The position numbers and the translations under genes were made by a program. A DNA stretch of 56,371 bases from Candidatus Pseudobutyricicoccus lothianensis (lineage in GTDB: Bacteria > Bacillota > Clostridia > Oscillospirales > Butyricicoccaceae). The notes beneath the pieces were generated by a model. The model worked only from the letters and a program-made list of their open reading frames with translations. It did not search any database and had not been told where the DNA came from. This document shows positions 41,962 to 50,344 of the stretch, piece by piece (within the stretch, counting starts at the first letter, position 1; each line of letters begins with the position of its first letter). The stretch lies in assembly GCA_904419295.1 (NCBI GenBank), contig CAJFRA010000012.1:1-56371 (forward strand), in the 5' to 3' direction.

Positions 41962-42681
41962 TTGCAAATGCTTTTGTTGGGTGTGCTCTCCATGGGCAGC
42001 TCGCTGCTGCAAGCAGTCACCGGGTTTGGGTTTGGCATCATCATGATGGCCACCATGCCTCTGTTTTTGCCCTATGAATTGGCGCTGAATATCTCCACCA
42101 GCCTGTCGCTTCTGCTCAACCTGACCATTTTGGTCCGCTGCTGGCGGCACATCCAGTGGCGGCAGCTGGCCTTTCCCGCCTTGTTTTGTGTCCTGGGCTC
42201 TTCCACCGGCATGTTCCTCATGAGCGCTTCGCCCTCGCCCATTTACAAACGGCTGCTGGGGGTATTCCTGGTCTTGCTGGCCATTTGGTTCCTCTTTTTC
42301 AGCGATAAAGTCCACATCCAGCCCCGCATGCGCAACGCAGCCATCGTAGGCATCATCTCCGGGCTGTGCGGCGGCCTGTTCAGCGTCAGCGGCCCGCCCA
42401 TGATCCTCTACTTTGTCTCGGTCTTGCAAGACAAAGAGGAGTATATGGCCACCTCCCAGATGTATTTTCTGATCAACAACATTTACCTGCTGGTCATGCG
42501 CAGCCTGCTGCACCTGATCCCCGACGGCATCCTGCTGCCTGCCCTGTGCGGCCTGGCTGGCCTGGTGGTGGGCAGCCTGGTGGGCGGCCGCATTTTCAGC
42601 AGCATCGATACGAAAAAAATGAAATCCGTGGTCTACGTGGTCATGGCCCTCTCTGGCCTGTGGATCGCCATCACCGGCTGA
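41962..42681 (+). CDS. TauE/SafE (TSUP) family membrane transporter
   Basis: A protein of 239 aa with about seven to eight membrane segments. The two TSUP repeats are visible as LLQAVTGFGFGIIMM near the N-terminus and GLCGGLFSVSGPPMILYF in the middle. Family members export sulfite, sulfonates or small organic anions; the substrate is not readable. A TTG at 41962 is chosen because GGGGG lies about nine bases upstream and the promoter lies just before; ATG at 41968 is the alternative. The stop is one base from the end of a decayed IS3 transposase. Confidence 0.78.
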   Translation: MQMLLLGVLSMGSSLLQAVTGFGFGIIMMATMPLFLPYELALNISTSLSLLLNLTILVRCWRHIQWRQLAFPALFCVLGSSTGMFLMSASPSPIYKRLLGVFLVLLAIWFLFFSDKVHIQPRMRNAAIVGIISGLCGGLFSVSGPPMILYFVSVLQDKEEYMATSQMYFLINNIYLLVMRSLLHLIPDGILLPALCGLAGLVVGSLVGGRIFSSIDTKKMKSVVYVVMALSGLWIAITG

Positions 42682-42682
42682 A

Positions 42683-43091
42683 TCATTGCCCCGCCTTTTT
42701 CTCCCGCTTCATGGCAAGCCGGATAGTATCCAGAACCAGATTCACCGTCTGCTGTGTCCCGGTCTTGTAAGCCACGATGCTGTTGTCGTAGAGGTCACGG
42801 ATCATAGACAGGTACAGCACACCTTGCTTGGTGTGGATGTACGAGATGTCCGTGACCCATTTGCTGTTTGGCTTGTCTGTGCTCTCTATTCAGCAGGTTT
42901 TTGTACTTATGGAGCCGCTGTCCCATCTGTCTCCATTTTGTCTGGCGGCGGATATCAGATAACAAATCATACTTTTTCATGATCCGCAGTACGGTTTTCG
43001 GATTACGACAGATGTTTTGACTCTTGAGCCACAGCCACATCCGACGGTAGCCGTATGTACCCAAGCTGCGTTCCCGCTGCCTGGCAATCAT
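42683..43091 (-). pseudogene. Truncated, frameshifted IS3 transposase orfB
   Basis: The first frame (43091 down to about 42880) reads RSLGTYGYRRMWLWLKSQ, the HTH_21 part of orfB. After LLNRE near 42880 the frame shifts, and the correct continuation is DKPNSKWVTDISYIHTKQG to a stop at 42683. The first DDE Asp is in WVTDISYI; the later Asp and Glu are missing because the gene is truncated. It cannot encode an active enzyme. Confidence 0.8.
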
Positions 43092-43312
43092 CTCTGCAAG
43101 AGCAGCATCTTTCCTTGATCTCCCTTGGGCCGCGGCATGATTCCCGCTTCTAATTTCGCCTGCTTGCGGTTATACCGGTTGATCCAATTCTTGATTTGTC
43201 CTTTGCTCAGCCCAAACCGATCCGCTATCTCCTGCCGCGTCGCACCTTCCTTCCGTATGGCAAGAATTTCTCCTTCTAACACTTGAATGTGCGTGTACTT
43301 CCTCTTTGACAT
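43088..43312 (-). pseudogene. IS3 orfA remnant
   Basis: A 74-aa frame with an HTH (ATRQEIADRFGLSKGQIKNW) typical of IS3 orfA. It lacks the usual C-terminal leucine zipper. The sequence moves to the orfB frame at PKG, where a shift of one base would give GRSRKDAALAEMIARQRE. It is part of the decayed element. Confidence 0.7.
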
Positions 43313-43417
43313 ATGAACACCCCCTGTATAGGTCTATTTTCCTACACAGGGGGCGTTTTGTCTATTGTCCGTTTTTACTGGTTCAGTTCGCAGTTCATAA
43401 ACTGCTGGGGGACTCTT

Positions 43418-43867
43418 TTATTTTCTCAACCGTTTATCAAACGGCTTAAAGAAAATTAGTGTTGAACAGATCAAAAAACTTGTAATAAGGTGGTTGTTCA
43501 ATAGCTGTTCAATCAAAATAACGGAAAATAAACTGTTAGAAAGCTTGTGATATATATCGAGTGTGGCAGCGAAGGTTCCATATAGTTTTTGAGATATCCC
43601 CTCAAAGGATAACAAGATGGATACCCCACTTAAAACACAAAATATAATAGACAATCTTCTGCTGCTATTGAGCTCAATATTGTTTTTTCGGCTGAGGAAC
43701 ACCCCTACTAATACAATTAAAACAAGACGAACAACATTTGCAACTACAAAAATAATTGGAGATGGATAGATAAAATTATAGAAATAAAAAATAGGTGTAA
43801 ATAATAAGTATATTCCAGTAACATACAGTAGGCTACGCAACAATGTGGTAATCAACTTATTTTTCAT
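43418..43867 (-). CDS. Hypothetical membrane protein in an AT-rich island
   Basis: About 149 aa with four hydrophobic segments. The base composition is much richer in A and T than the rest of the window. No family is recognised. The start is ATG at 43867 or 43870; the ribosome site is weak (TGGGATC). It begins 13-16 bases after the stop of the secreted protein gene, so the two form a small operon. An immunity- or export-like partner role is possible but not shown. Confidence 0.6.
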   Translation of the reverse strand: MKNKLITTLLRSLLYVTGIYLLFTPIFYFYNFIYPSPIIFVVANVVRLVLIVLVGVFLSRKNNIELNSSRRLSIIFCVLSGVSILLSFEGISQKLYGTFAATLDIYHKLSNSLFSVILIEQLLNNHLITSFLICSTLIFFKPFDKRLRK

Positions 43868-43882
43868 CATGATCCCATCAGA

Positions 43883-44533
43883 TTATTGCAAAATATTTGC
43901 AGAAACTTTGAGATACATAGAAACGATTTCATCCTTAAAGGTGATGCTATAATCAGCAGAAGGGTCTTGAACAGTCATGCCGGGATAATATGCAAAGGAA
44001 GAGCTGCTCCCTACATCTCTCTCTGTCCATTGTAACCCACTGAGCCATCCGTTGCCATATCTCACCTTTCCAGAAACAACCTTACCCTTTATTACATCAA
44101 GGGTTCCCGACACTTCATCAATAGAATTATTCCACTGGGGGCCGTCGGTCCATATCATCTTAAGCGTTGCAGAAGCATTCGTGTGGCTTGTATTCTTATC
44201 AGCACTATCAGAGACAACTTTTCCACTTAAAGTAACTGCATATGAATCATATGACTCTACAGATGATTTAAATGTTGATGGTAGTTTTTCTACTGTCACA
44301 ACCGAATCGATCGGTACAGTTGTTCCATCAGGGTAAACTAAGCCAGCATAAACACTATTTGAGATTTCGTTCAGTGTTGTCGCGCTTATATCTTCTGATA
44401 AAGCGATAACCTCGACCTTTGCTTCTGCTTTCTGGGGAGTTACTTGCGCTGCAAATGCGCTCATGCTCATGGTAAATACCATACTGCCTAAGACCACTAC
44501 AGTTAGCAACTTAGAAATAATCTTCTTTTTCAT
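43883..44533 (-). CDS. Hypothetical secreted protein in an AT-rich island
   Basis: A protein of 216 aa with a classical signal peptide (MKKKIISKLL, a hydrophobic core, cleavage after SAFA near residue 28). The mature part is rich in Ser, Val and Asp and looks beta-rich, with WTDGPQWNNS and GNGWLSGLQWTERDVGSS. No family is recognised. Codon and base use are AT-rich, unlike its neighbours, which suggests transfer. AAGGAGG lies close upstream. Lies between two decayed insertion sequences. Confidence 0.7.
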   Translation of the reverse strand: MKKKIISKLLTVVVLGSMVFTMSMSAFAAQVTPQKAEAKVEVIALSEDISATTLNEISNSVYAGLVYPDGTTVPIDSVVTVEKLPSTFKSSVESYDSYAVTLSGKVVSDSADKNTSHTNASATLKMIWTDGPQWNNSIDEVSGTLDVIKGKVVSGKVRYGNGWLSGLQWTERDVGSSSSFAYYPGMTVQDPSADYSITFKDEIVSMYLKVSANILQ

Positions 44534-44650
44534 TTTGTCCTCCTTATACTTGATTGAGAATACGGTGTTCCTCTTATTTCTAAGATATCACTATTTCCAA
44601 CTTTTTTTCAATATATTTCAAAATTTTTATTTGAAAATATTTTTAGGTGT

Positions 44651-45158
44651 TACAATGATGTGAGACAAATAGAAAAAAGAAAAGCGAATAGGGGTGACCT
44701 GTGATAAGGTTCAGTTGCTGGGACAAAACCGAAAGGCAAGCGTCACTATCCGCCATGAATAAGAGAACACAAACCATGCGCTTCAGGCAAGCGGTGATCG
44801 AGCACGCCAACAAGCATGGCGTCACAGAAACGCCCATCCGCTGCCATCTGAACCGGCAGCTAACGCAAACGGTATGACGCCATACTCCAATCCATGGCAG
44901 ACCGTTCCCACCGCCCCCCAGCCACCCCAACCAGCATACAGCAGAGGGGATCAAGCTGATCCTGAATATGAGACGCTGAAATCCAGAAGAATTCTACGCC
45001 TCCCACCGCTTTTTCAGCTTTGATGATTTCACGGCCCAGCTTGCTGTCCGGGAGCGGACTTACAACAATTTCCCCATCCGCCCTCTCACTTGGCAATCCT
45101 CCAAACAGCTCTTTTTTCATTTTGTGTAACTCATCATTGTCTATCCTACACTTGCAAA
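44651..45158 (+). mobile_element. Decayed IS481-like insertion sequence with internal deletion
   Basis: Outer ends both contain ACAATGATG: TGTTACAATGATG at about 44648-44660 and, in reverse complement, TGTAGGATAGACAATGATG at about 45133-45151. Between them only the start and end of a transposase remain. Element limits are approximate. Confidence 0.55.
44755..45129 (+). pseudogene. Transposase remnant: N- and C-terminal pieces only
   Basis: The N-terminal piece begins MNKRTQTMRFRQAVIEHA and continues in shifted frames as RKRYDAILQSMADRSHRP and PNQHTAEGIKLILNMRR, then a stop. It joins directly to a C-terminal piece HRFFSFDDFTAQLAVRERTY ending FFHFV at 45129. The catalytic core between is deleted. 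The pieces match the HTH start and the typical end of IS481-like integrase-type transposases. Confidence 0.7.
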
Positions 45159-45431
45159 CTCAGTTCTTCGGTCTCCTTCCAGGGTGGATACCGCTTGCTC
45201 AATATATTTGGTGCCACCTCTCATGCTTTCTTCTTTCCAAATAATCCTGCCAGGCGCCACGTGTGTTTGAATGCTGGGCAGTCCTGCATTATAAGTACCT
45301 GTTTCGCCATCGACACTTTTAAACTCAACGGCAACACCAGGTGTAACACCCTCTTCTGGTATGTCAACCGGCCATCCTGCCGCTAATGCTGGACAGGAAG
45401 GCCTTACTCCAACTAGCAGACCGGACACCAT
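45141..45431 (-). pseudogene. Possible gene fragment of unknown origin
   Basis: A 96-codon frame with protein-like composition (PEEGVTPGVAVEFKSVDGE, then GTKYIEQAVSTLEGDRR) but no ribosome site. It lies between the IS remnant and degV and is probably the remainder of a deleted gene. Function unknown. Confidence 0.3.
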
Positions 45432-45481
45432 TATTTTTCTTTTTCATCCATTTATTGATTTGATTTGTATTTTCTGCGGCA

Positions 45482-46357
45482 TCACCGCTTGGTCCCCAGG
45501 AAAAACAGGGCCACGGTCCCCGGGCCGGAATGGGCGCCGATCACCGGGTCCACATAGTTGATCATCACCTGCTGGACGCCCATGCGCCGCTTCACTTCCT
45601 GTTCCACATATTGGGCGTCTTCCAGGCAATCGCCGTGGCTGATGAAGATCATCTGCCGGGCCGGGTCAATGGCCGTCTGCTCCATGTGGTCCACCAGGGC
45701 GTTCAGGGAGGCCCGCCGCCCTTTCACTTTGCCCACAGCCACCAGGTGGCCTTCGTCATCCACATGCATCACCGGCTTGATGCCCAACATCGTGCCCGCC
45801 ACAGCAGTCGCGGCGGAAATGCGGCCGCCCCGCTTTAAGTGGAACAAATCGTCCACTGTGAACCAGTGGCACAGGTGCAGCCGGTTCTCCAGCACCCACT
45901 GGTACACCTCGTCCAGGCTCTTGCCCTGTTCCCGGAGCTGGCAGGCGTGCCACACCAGCAGCCCTTCGCCCATAGATGCGGCCAAGCTGTCCACATGGCG
46001 GATCTTTCGTTCCGGGTATTTGCCCCGCAGATCTTCCAGCTGCATGCTGGCCGTCTGATAGGTGCCGCTCAAACCCGAGGAAAAACCGATGTACAACAGG
46101 TCTTTGCCCGCTTTCAGCAGCTCTTCAAAAATATCATGGCACTGGCCCGGGTTGGCAGCGGAGGTCTCCACCGGCTTTTTCTGCCGCATTTTGTCGTAGA
46201 TCGGTTTGATGTCGCTTTTGTGGCCTTTGACATAGCTGACATACTCCTGCCCCTCTACCCGCACCGTCAGCGATAGAATGGGCAGCTGGTACTGTTCGAT
46301 CAATTCGTCGGTCAAATTGGCCGAAGAATCGGTGACGATCTCAAACATGCTTAACAT
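45482..46357 (-). CDS. DegV family fatty-acid-binding protein
   Basis: A protein of 291 aa. The DegV pattern is clear: VTDSSANLTDELIEQY at the N-terminus, SGLSGTYQTA, VDSLAASMGEGLLV, HLKRGGRIS and GIKPVMHVDDEGHL. Family members bind fatty acids and in many Firmicutes feed fatty acid kinase (FakB role). The start at 46357 is preferred since AGAGG lies four bases upstream, although ATG at 46348 is possible. It begins 11 bases after the GDSL hydrolase stop, so both share a transcript. Confidence 0.88.
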   Translation of the reverse strand: MLSMFEIVTDSSANLTDELIEQYQLPILSLTVRVEGQEYVSYVKGHKSDIKPIYDKMRQKKPVETSAANPGQCHDIFEELLKAGKDLLYIGFSSGLSGTYQTASMQLEDLRGKYPERKIRHVDSLAASMGEGLLVWHACQLREQGKSLDEVYQWVLENRLHLCHWFTVDDLFHLKRGGRISAATAVAGTMLGIKPVMHVDDEGHLVAVGKVKGRRASLNALVDHMEQTAIDPARQMIFISHGDCLEDAQYVEQEVKRRMGVQQVMINYVDPVIGAHSGPGTVALFFLGTKR

Positions 46358-46367
46358 TGCACCTCTT

Positions 46368-47054
46368 TCATTGGCAAGAGCGGACATAGGAAACCAGCGC
46401 TGTCTGCATCAGGGCATGGCCCCTGGCATTGGGGTGGATGCCATCGCTGCACAGGTATTCCTTATAATCCCCTGCGCCCAAAAATACATTTCTGATATCT
46501 ATTATACGGCACCGCAGTTGATTTGCAAGGGCGAACAACCGCTCGCTGTACATCTTGTGCTGTTCGTAGATCACATCCACACTGCCCAGCCACTGCAGGA
46601 TGTTCTGCCACTTTTCAATGCCCCGGCTAAAAAAGCGGAAATAGCGTTGGGAATCGATGGGCGGCAAAGTAAAGAGGATGGGCTCCATCTTCCGCTGCCG
46701 CGCCAGCTCCACCATCTGCCCCATGTTCTCAATGTACCGGCCGCAAGCCACATGGGGCGGGTTTTCCCCCTGGGGGTCTTCGGCCACCTGCTTCCAGCAA
46801 TGGTCCACGTCGTTGCCGCCAAAGCAGATGAGGCAGGCGTCATAGCCCCCCTGCTCGGGCAACCGTTGCCGCGCCACTTGCAGCCCTTTTTCACTGGTCA
46901 TGCCAAAACGGGAAAAATTGTCGATGGAAAGCCCCAGCTGCTGTTGGGCGCCGGCCACGCAGCTCTCTTTTAAGTGGACATACCGGCCACTGGCTTCATC
47001 CAGCACCACGCCCCGCAAAATGGAATCCCCCAAAACTGCCAACCTCTGTATCAC
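46368..47054 (-). CDS. SGNH/GDSL hydrolase
   Basis: A protein of 228 aa. The four SGNH blocks are LAVLGDSILRG (Ser), the Gly region, FGGNDVDH (Asn) and SDGIHPNARGH (Asp-x-x-His). No signal peptide is seen, so it is cytoplasmic, probably an esterase or lysophospholipase. A GTG start at 47054 is preferred because GGAGG lies eight bases upstream; an upstream ATG has none. It is paired with DegV, so a role in lipid metabolism is plausible. Confidence 0.82.
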   Translation of the reverse strand: MIQRLAVLGDSILRGVVLDEASGRYVHLKESCVAGAQQQLGLSIDNFSRFGMTSEKGLQVARQRLPEQGGYDACLICFGGNDVDHCWKQVAEDPQGENPPHVACGRYIENMGQMVELARQRKMEPILFTLPPIDSQRYFRFFSRGIEKWQNILQWLGSVDVIYEQHKMYSERLFALANQLRCRIIDIRNVFLGAGDYKEYLCSDGIHPNARGHALMQTALVSYVRSCQ

Positions 47055-47085
47055 TGCAAACGCCTCCATTTGATAAACCATATAA

Positions 47086-47130
47086 TCTAGTTTTCATAAC
47101 TAGAATAAATCATTAAAAGAAATATGTCAA
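47086..47130 (-). promoter_or_regulatory. Promoter and operator of the GDSL-degV operon
   Basis: TTGACA (47130-47125), a 17-base spacer and TATTCT (47107-47102) on the minus strand. An inverted repeat TCTAGTT (47086-47092)/AACTAGA (47098-47104) overlaps the -10 box and start point and could bind a repressor. Confidence 0.65.
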
Positions 47131-47146
47131 CAGTTTTCCCGCCGGA

Positions 47147-47175
47147 TTGCGTCATTATGAGAAACATGGTACAAT
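47147..47175 (+). promoter_or_regulatory. Promoter of the DUF1836 gene
   Basis: TTGCGT (47147-47152), a 17-base spacer and TACAAT (47170-47175), giving a leader of about 100 bases. Confidence 0.6.
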
Positions 47176-47280
47176 ACATTTTACCGGCAAAAGCAGGGTT
47201 TGGCATGGCAGCCAAGGTTTGAAAACAGCGGCAGGGCTGCTGTTGGGCCGGAGGAGCTTTTGAAAAAGGCGGTGTTTTGA

Positions 47281-47856
47281 TTGGACGAACAAGAACTGCA
47301 GCGCGCCATGGAATCGTTTATCGCTTCCTTGGCCCAGCCCAGCATTCCCCATTGGGATGCGCTGCCCGACCTGGACTTGTATATGGACCAGGTGATCGCA
47401 TTTATGGAAAAATACCTGTCCCTCTTTGGCGACAGCCGGGATAAATTGATCACCCCTTCCATGATCAACAACTATGTGAAATTGGGGGTTTTGCCTCCGC
47501 CTGTCAAAAAAAAATACAATCGGGAACATTTGGCCCGTTTGATGACCATTTGTATGCTAAAGCAGGTGTTGCCCATCCCTGTGCTGGCCCATCTGAACGA
47601 CCGGATCGCGGCCCATTCCAGCCTGTCCACGGTCTTCGACCAGTTTGTGGATGAGCAATGCGCCGCTTTGCAATCGGTTTCCCAGACCGCCCAGACCGAT
47701 GTGGCGGCCCTGGCCGGTGAGCACATGTCCGAAGGGTTGGCCCAGCTGGCCCTCAAGCTGGCGGCCCAGGCCAATGCCTGCCGGGTGCTGGCCGAAAAGA
47801 CCGCCCTGCTTTTGCTGGAACAGCAGCAGGGCGAAAAGCCCCACAAAAAGAGCTGA
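47281..47856 (+). CDS. DUF1836 domain protein (MerR-like HTH)
   Basis: A protein of 191 aa. The DUF1836 segment LITPSMINNYVKLGVLPPPVKKKYNREHLARL contains a MerR-like helix-turn-helix, so DNA binding is likely, though function is unknown. The C-terminal half is helical and alanine-rich. TTG start with AAGGCGGT upstream. Confidence 0.82.
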   Translation: MDEQELQRAMESFIASLAQPSIPHWDALPDLDLYMDQVIAFMEKYLSLFGDSRDKLITPSMINNYVKLGVLPPPVKKKYNREHLARLMTICMLKQVLPIPVLAHLNDRIAAHSSLSTVFDQFVDEQCAALQSVSQTAQTDVAALAGEHMSEGLAQLALKLAAQANACRVLAEKTALLLLEQQQGEKPHKKS

Positions 47857-47880
47857 CCGGCATTCCTGCCGGCCAAATGC

Positions 47881-47916
47881 AAAAAACTCTCTGGAAAGAT
47901 CCAGAGAGTTTTTGTT
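47881..47916. terminator. Bidirectional terminator
   Basis: AAAAAACTCTCTGG pairs with CCAGAGAGTTTTT around AAAGAT, between the convergent DUF1836 and AbrB genes. Confidence 0.88.
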
Positions 47917-47934
47917 TGCACCGCTTCCGCGGGA

Positions 47935-48186
47935 TCAGTCTTTCATCGCCAGTTCTTTGCGGCAATTTTCACACACATTGCGGCCTTTGAACGAAGTCAC
48001 CTTCTTGGAGCTGCCGCAGAACACACAATTGGGCTCATGCTTGCGCAGCACGATGGAATTGCCCTCCATATAGATCTCGATGGGGTCTCCCTTGCTGGCG
48101 TCGATGTTCAGCGTACGGCGCAATTCGATGGGCAGTACGATACGGCCCAGGCTGTCGATGTTTCTTACGATTCCAGTGGATTTCAT
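47935..48186 (-). CDS. AbrB family transcriptional regulator
   Basis: An 83-aa protein. The swapped-hairpin AbrB domain covers about residues 1-50 (STGIVRNIDSLGRIVLPIEL). The C-terminal part has a zinc-ribbon-like CVFCGSS and CENC pair. AbrB proteins are transition-state regulators of sporulation and stationary-phase genes in Firmicutes. AAGGAGG lies about 12 bases upstream. Its promoter is at 48245-48273. Confidence 0.9.
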   Translation of the reverse strand: MKSTGIVRNIDSLGRIVLPIELRRTLNIDASKGDPIEIYMEGNSIVLRKHEPNCVFCGSSKKVTSFKGRNVCENCRKELAMKD

Positions 48187-48244
48187 GGCAATTTCAGCCT
48201 CCTTCTATAAATTTATGCTACTACTTACCTTAAAAATCCCTTTT

Positions 48245-48273
48245 ATCATACCAACTCTTACAGAAAGTGTCAA
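48245..48273 (-). promoter_or_regulatory. Promoter of the abrB-like gene
   Basis: TTGACA (48273-48268), a 17-base spacer and TATGAT (48250-48245) on the minus strand, near-consensus. Confidence 0.75.
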
Positions 48274-48426
48274 CTATCGACATGTGACGATTTTGTTAAA
48301 TTTCTATGCCGGAAAAAATTTCTAAACCATAGGGCATTCGAGGGCCGAACGCGGTATTTTCCCGAGCTGCCGGTGATGATGAGAGCAGGGGCAGCATACA
48401 AATGGGAGGGAAAGGAGGCTCGGCCT

Positions 48427-49002
48427 ATGATGGGAAAGATCTTTTGCTTTTTGTTCGTGGCCGCCCTGCTCTTTGGCGGCCTGGGCGGCCGGATGGGCGA
48501 AGTGGCCGCCGCACTGCCCCAGGGGGCGGGCAGTGCCGTGCAGCTGGTGCTCTCCATCGCGGGCACCATCTGCGTCTGGTCGGGCGTGATGGAAGTGATG
48601 GACCAAAGCGGCCTGACGAAAAAGATCTCCCGGGCCCTGTCCCCTGTGATCAAAGCCCTGTTCGGCCGGCAGGGGCAAGACCCAGAGGCCCGGGATGCCC
48701 TGAGCCAAAACATGGCCGCCAACCTGCTGGGCCTGGGCAGCGCCGCCACCCCGGCTGGCCTGCGGGCAGCGGCCCGGCTGGCCCAGACCGGCGGCCGGCC
48801 GGATTGCGATGGGGTGCTGCGCCTCATCGTGCTCAACTCCGCCTCGCTGCAGCTGATCCCTGCCAATGTGGCAGCTGTGCGGGCGGCAGCGGGCAGCGCC
48901 CATCCCTTTGCCATCTTGCCGGCGGTATGGATGGCCAGCGCGGCTTCGGTGTGTGCCGCCCTGTTGGCCGCGGCGCTGCTGGCCCGGGTGTGGCGCCCAT
49001 GA
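48427..49002 (+). CDS. spmA: Spore maturation protein A
   Basis: A protein of 191 aa with about five membrane segments. It has the nucleoside-recognition (Gate) fold typical of SpmA: SIAGTICVWSGVMEVMDQSG, LSQNMAANLLGLGSAATPAG and LIVLNSASLQLIPANVAAVR. SpmA and SpmB act together in spore core dehydration. The ATG at 48427 has AAAGGAGG eight bases upstream. It overlaps spmB by four bases. Confidence 0.92.
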   Translation: MMGKIFCFLFVAALLFGGLGGRMGEVAAALPQGAGSAVQLVLSIAGTICVWSGVMEVMDQSGLTKKISRALSPVIKALFGRQGQDPEARDALSQNMAANLLGLGSAATPAGLRAAARLAQTGGRPDCDGVLRLIVLNSASLQLIPANVAAVRAAAGSAHPFAILPAVWMASAASVCAALLAAALLARVWRP

Positions 49003-49517
49003 GCCTGAGCGATGCCGCCGTGCCCCTGATCGTGGCAGGGGTCATGGTCTACGGCCTGTGCCACGGCTGCGATGTCTACGCCGTCTTTCTTCAAGGGGCC
49101 AAACGGGGCCTAAAGACCGTGCTCTCCATTTTCCCCGCCATGCTGGCCATACTGACCGCTCTGGCCATGGTACGGGCCTCCGGCGCGGTGGATGTGCTGG
49201 CCCACGGCCTAGAGCCCCTGGTGAGCCCCTTGGGCATCCCGGCGGAGTGCATCCCTCTGGCCCTGCTGCGCCCCTTTTCCGGCAGCGGCGCCCTGTCCAT
49301 CGGCAGCGATATCATCCAGCACTGCGGGCCGGATAGCCCAGCCGGCTTGATCGCCGCCGTGATGCTGGGCTCCAGCGAGACCAGCCTGTACTGCATCGCC
49401 CTGTACAGCGCAGCCGTGGGCATCAAGAACACACGCTGGGCCGTTTGGGCCGCCTTGGCCGGCGATCTGGCCGCATTTTTGGCTGCGGCTTGGAGCGTGC
49501 GCCTATTCCTTTTGTGA
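48999..49517 (+). CDS. spmB: Spore maturation protein B
   Basis: A protein of 172 aa with about four to five membrane segments. SpmB marks are HGCDVYAVFLQGAKRG, LLRPFSGSGALS and MLGSSETSLYCIALYSAAVG. The ATG overlaps the spmA stop (ATGA), so both are translated together. Its last 15 bases overlap the convergent rsmI gene. Confidence 0.92.
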   Translation: MSLSDAAVPLIVAGVMVYGLCHGCDVYAVFLQGAKRGLKTVLSIFPAMLAILTALAMVRASGAVDVLAHGLEPLVSPLGIPAECIPLALLRPFSGSGALSIGSDIIQHCGPDSPAGLIAAVMLGSSETSLYCIALYSAAVGIKNTRWAVWAALAGDLAAFLAAAWSVRLFLL

Positions 49518-50342
49518 AAACCGCTCCATGGCCTGGTTGTAAATGCTGTTTTTTGGCACGCCCAGCTCTTTGGCGGCCCGCTTGACCGCCTCGCTGATGG
49601 AACAGCCCTGGGCCAGCAGGGCTTCCACCGCCTCCATGGGGTCCGGCGGCGCCTCGTCCTCCTGGGGTTTGGGCGCACCGGCCAGCACCAGTACGAATTC
49701 CCCCCGGGGCGGGTTTTCCCGGTAGTGTTCCACCGCCTGGGCCAGGGTGGTGCGGTACACCTCTTCGTGGATCTTGGTGATCTCCCGCACCAGGGCGATG
49801 GGCCGGTCCCCCAGCACTTGGTGCAGGTCTTCCAATGTGCGCAGCAGCTTGTGGGGGGCTTCGTAAAAGACCATGGTCCGCCGCTCCCCCCGGATGTCCT
49901 CCAAATGTTCCCGCCTGCTTTTTTTGTTGACGGAAAGGAACCCTTCAAAACACCAGCGGCCGCAGTCCATCCCGGCGATGGAAAGGGCCGCAATGGCGGC
50001 GCAGGGCCCGGGCACCGCCACCACCGGGATGCCCCGCTGGGCGCAGATGTCCACCAGGTCAGTGCCCGGGTCGCTGATGGCCGGCGTGCCGGCATCGGTG
50101 ATCAGGGCGCAGCTCTCCCCTGCCTCCAGCCGGGCGGCGATCTGCTCCCCCTTGGCCCTGCGGTTGTGTTCAAAATAGCTGATCTGGGGCTTTTTGATCT
50201 CAAATCGATTCAGCAGCTTGGCCCCGACCCGGGTGTCTTCTGCGGCGATAAAATCCACCTGGGCCAGCACTTGCTGGGCCCGGGGCGACAGATCCCCCAG
50301 GTTGCCGATGGGCGTCGCCACCACATACAGTGTTCCTGCCAT
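49503..50342 (-). CDS. rsmI: 16S rRNA (cytidine(1402)-2'-O)-methyltransferase
   Basis: A protein of 279 aa. YVVATPIGNLGDLSPRA at the N-terminus, AAEDTRVG, ALITDAGTPAISDPG, FEGFLSVN and MVFYEAPHKL are the RsmI (YraL) signature of the tetrapyrrole-methylase fold. It methylates C1402 of 16S rRNA using SAM. The ATG at 50342 is preferred because GGAGG lies six bases upstream; another ATG at 50348 touches it. It follows the tRNA methyltransferase gene with two bases between stop and start. Confidence 0.93.
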   Translation of the reverse strand: MAGTLYVVATPIGNLGDLSPRAQQVLAQVDFIAAEDTRVGAKLLNRFEIKKPQISYFEHNRRAKGEQIAARLEAGESCALITDAGTPAISDPGTDLVDICAQRGIPVVAVPGPCAAIAALSIAGMDCGRWCFEGFLSVNKKSRREHLEDIRGERRTMVFYEAPHKLLRTLEDLHQVLGDRPIALVREITKIHEEVYRTTLAQAVEHYRENPPRGEFVLVLAGAPKPQEDEAPPDPMEAVEALLAQGCSISEAVKRAAKELGVPKNSIYNQAMERFSQKE

Positions 50343-50344
50343 GT

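Larger units (their letters stand above)
42683..43395 (-). mobile_element. Remnant of an IS3-family insertion sequence
   Basis: It holds decayed orfA and orfB of an IS3-type element on the minus strand. The left part is cut exactly next to the transporter stop, before the second catalytic Asp and the Glu of the DDE triad. The right part ends in GGTTCAGTTCGCAG near 43380-43395, which may be the terminal repeat. A hairpin CCCCCTGTATAGG/CCTACACAGGGGG (43320-43353) lies upstream of orfA. Confidence 0.75.
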
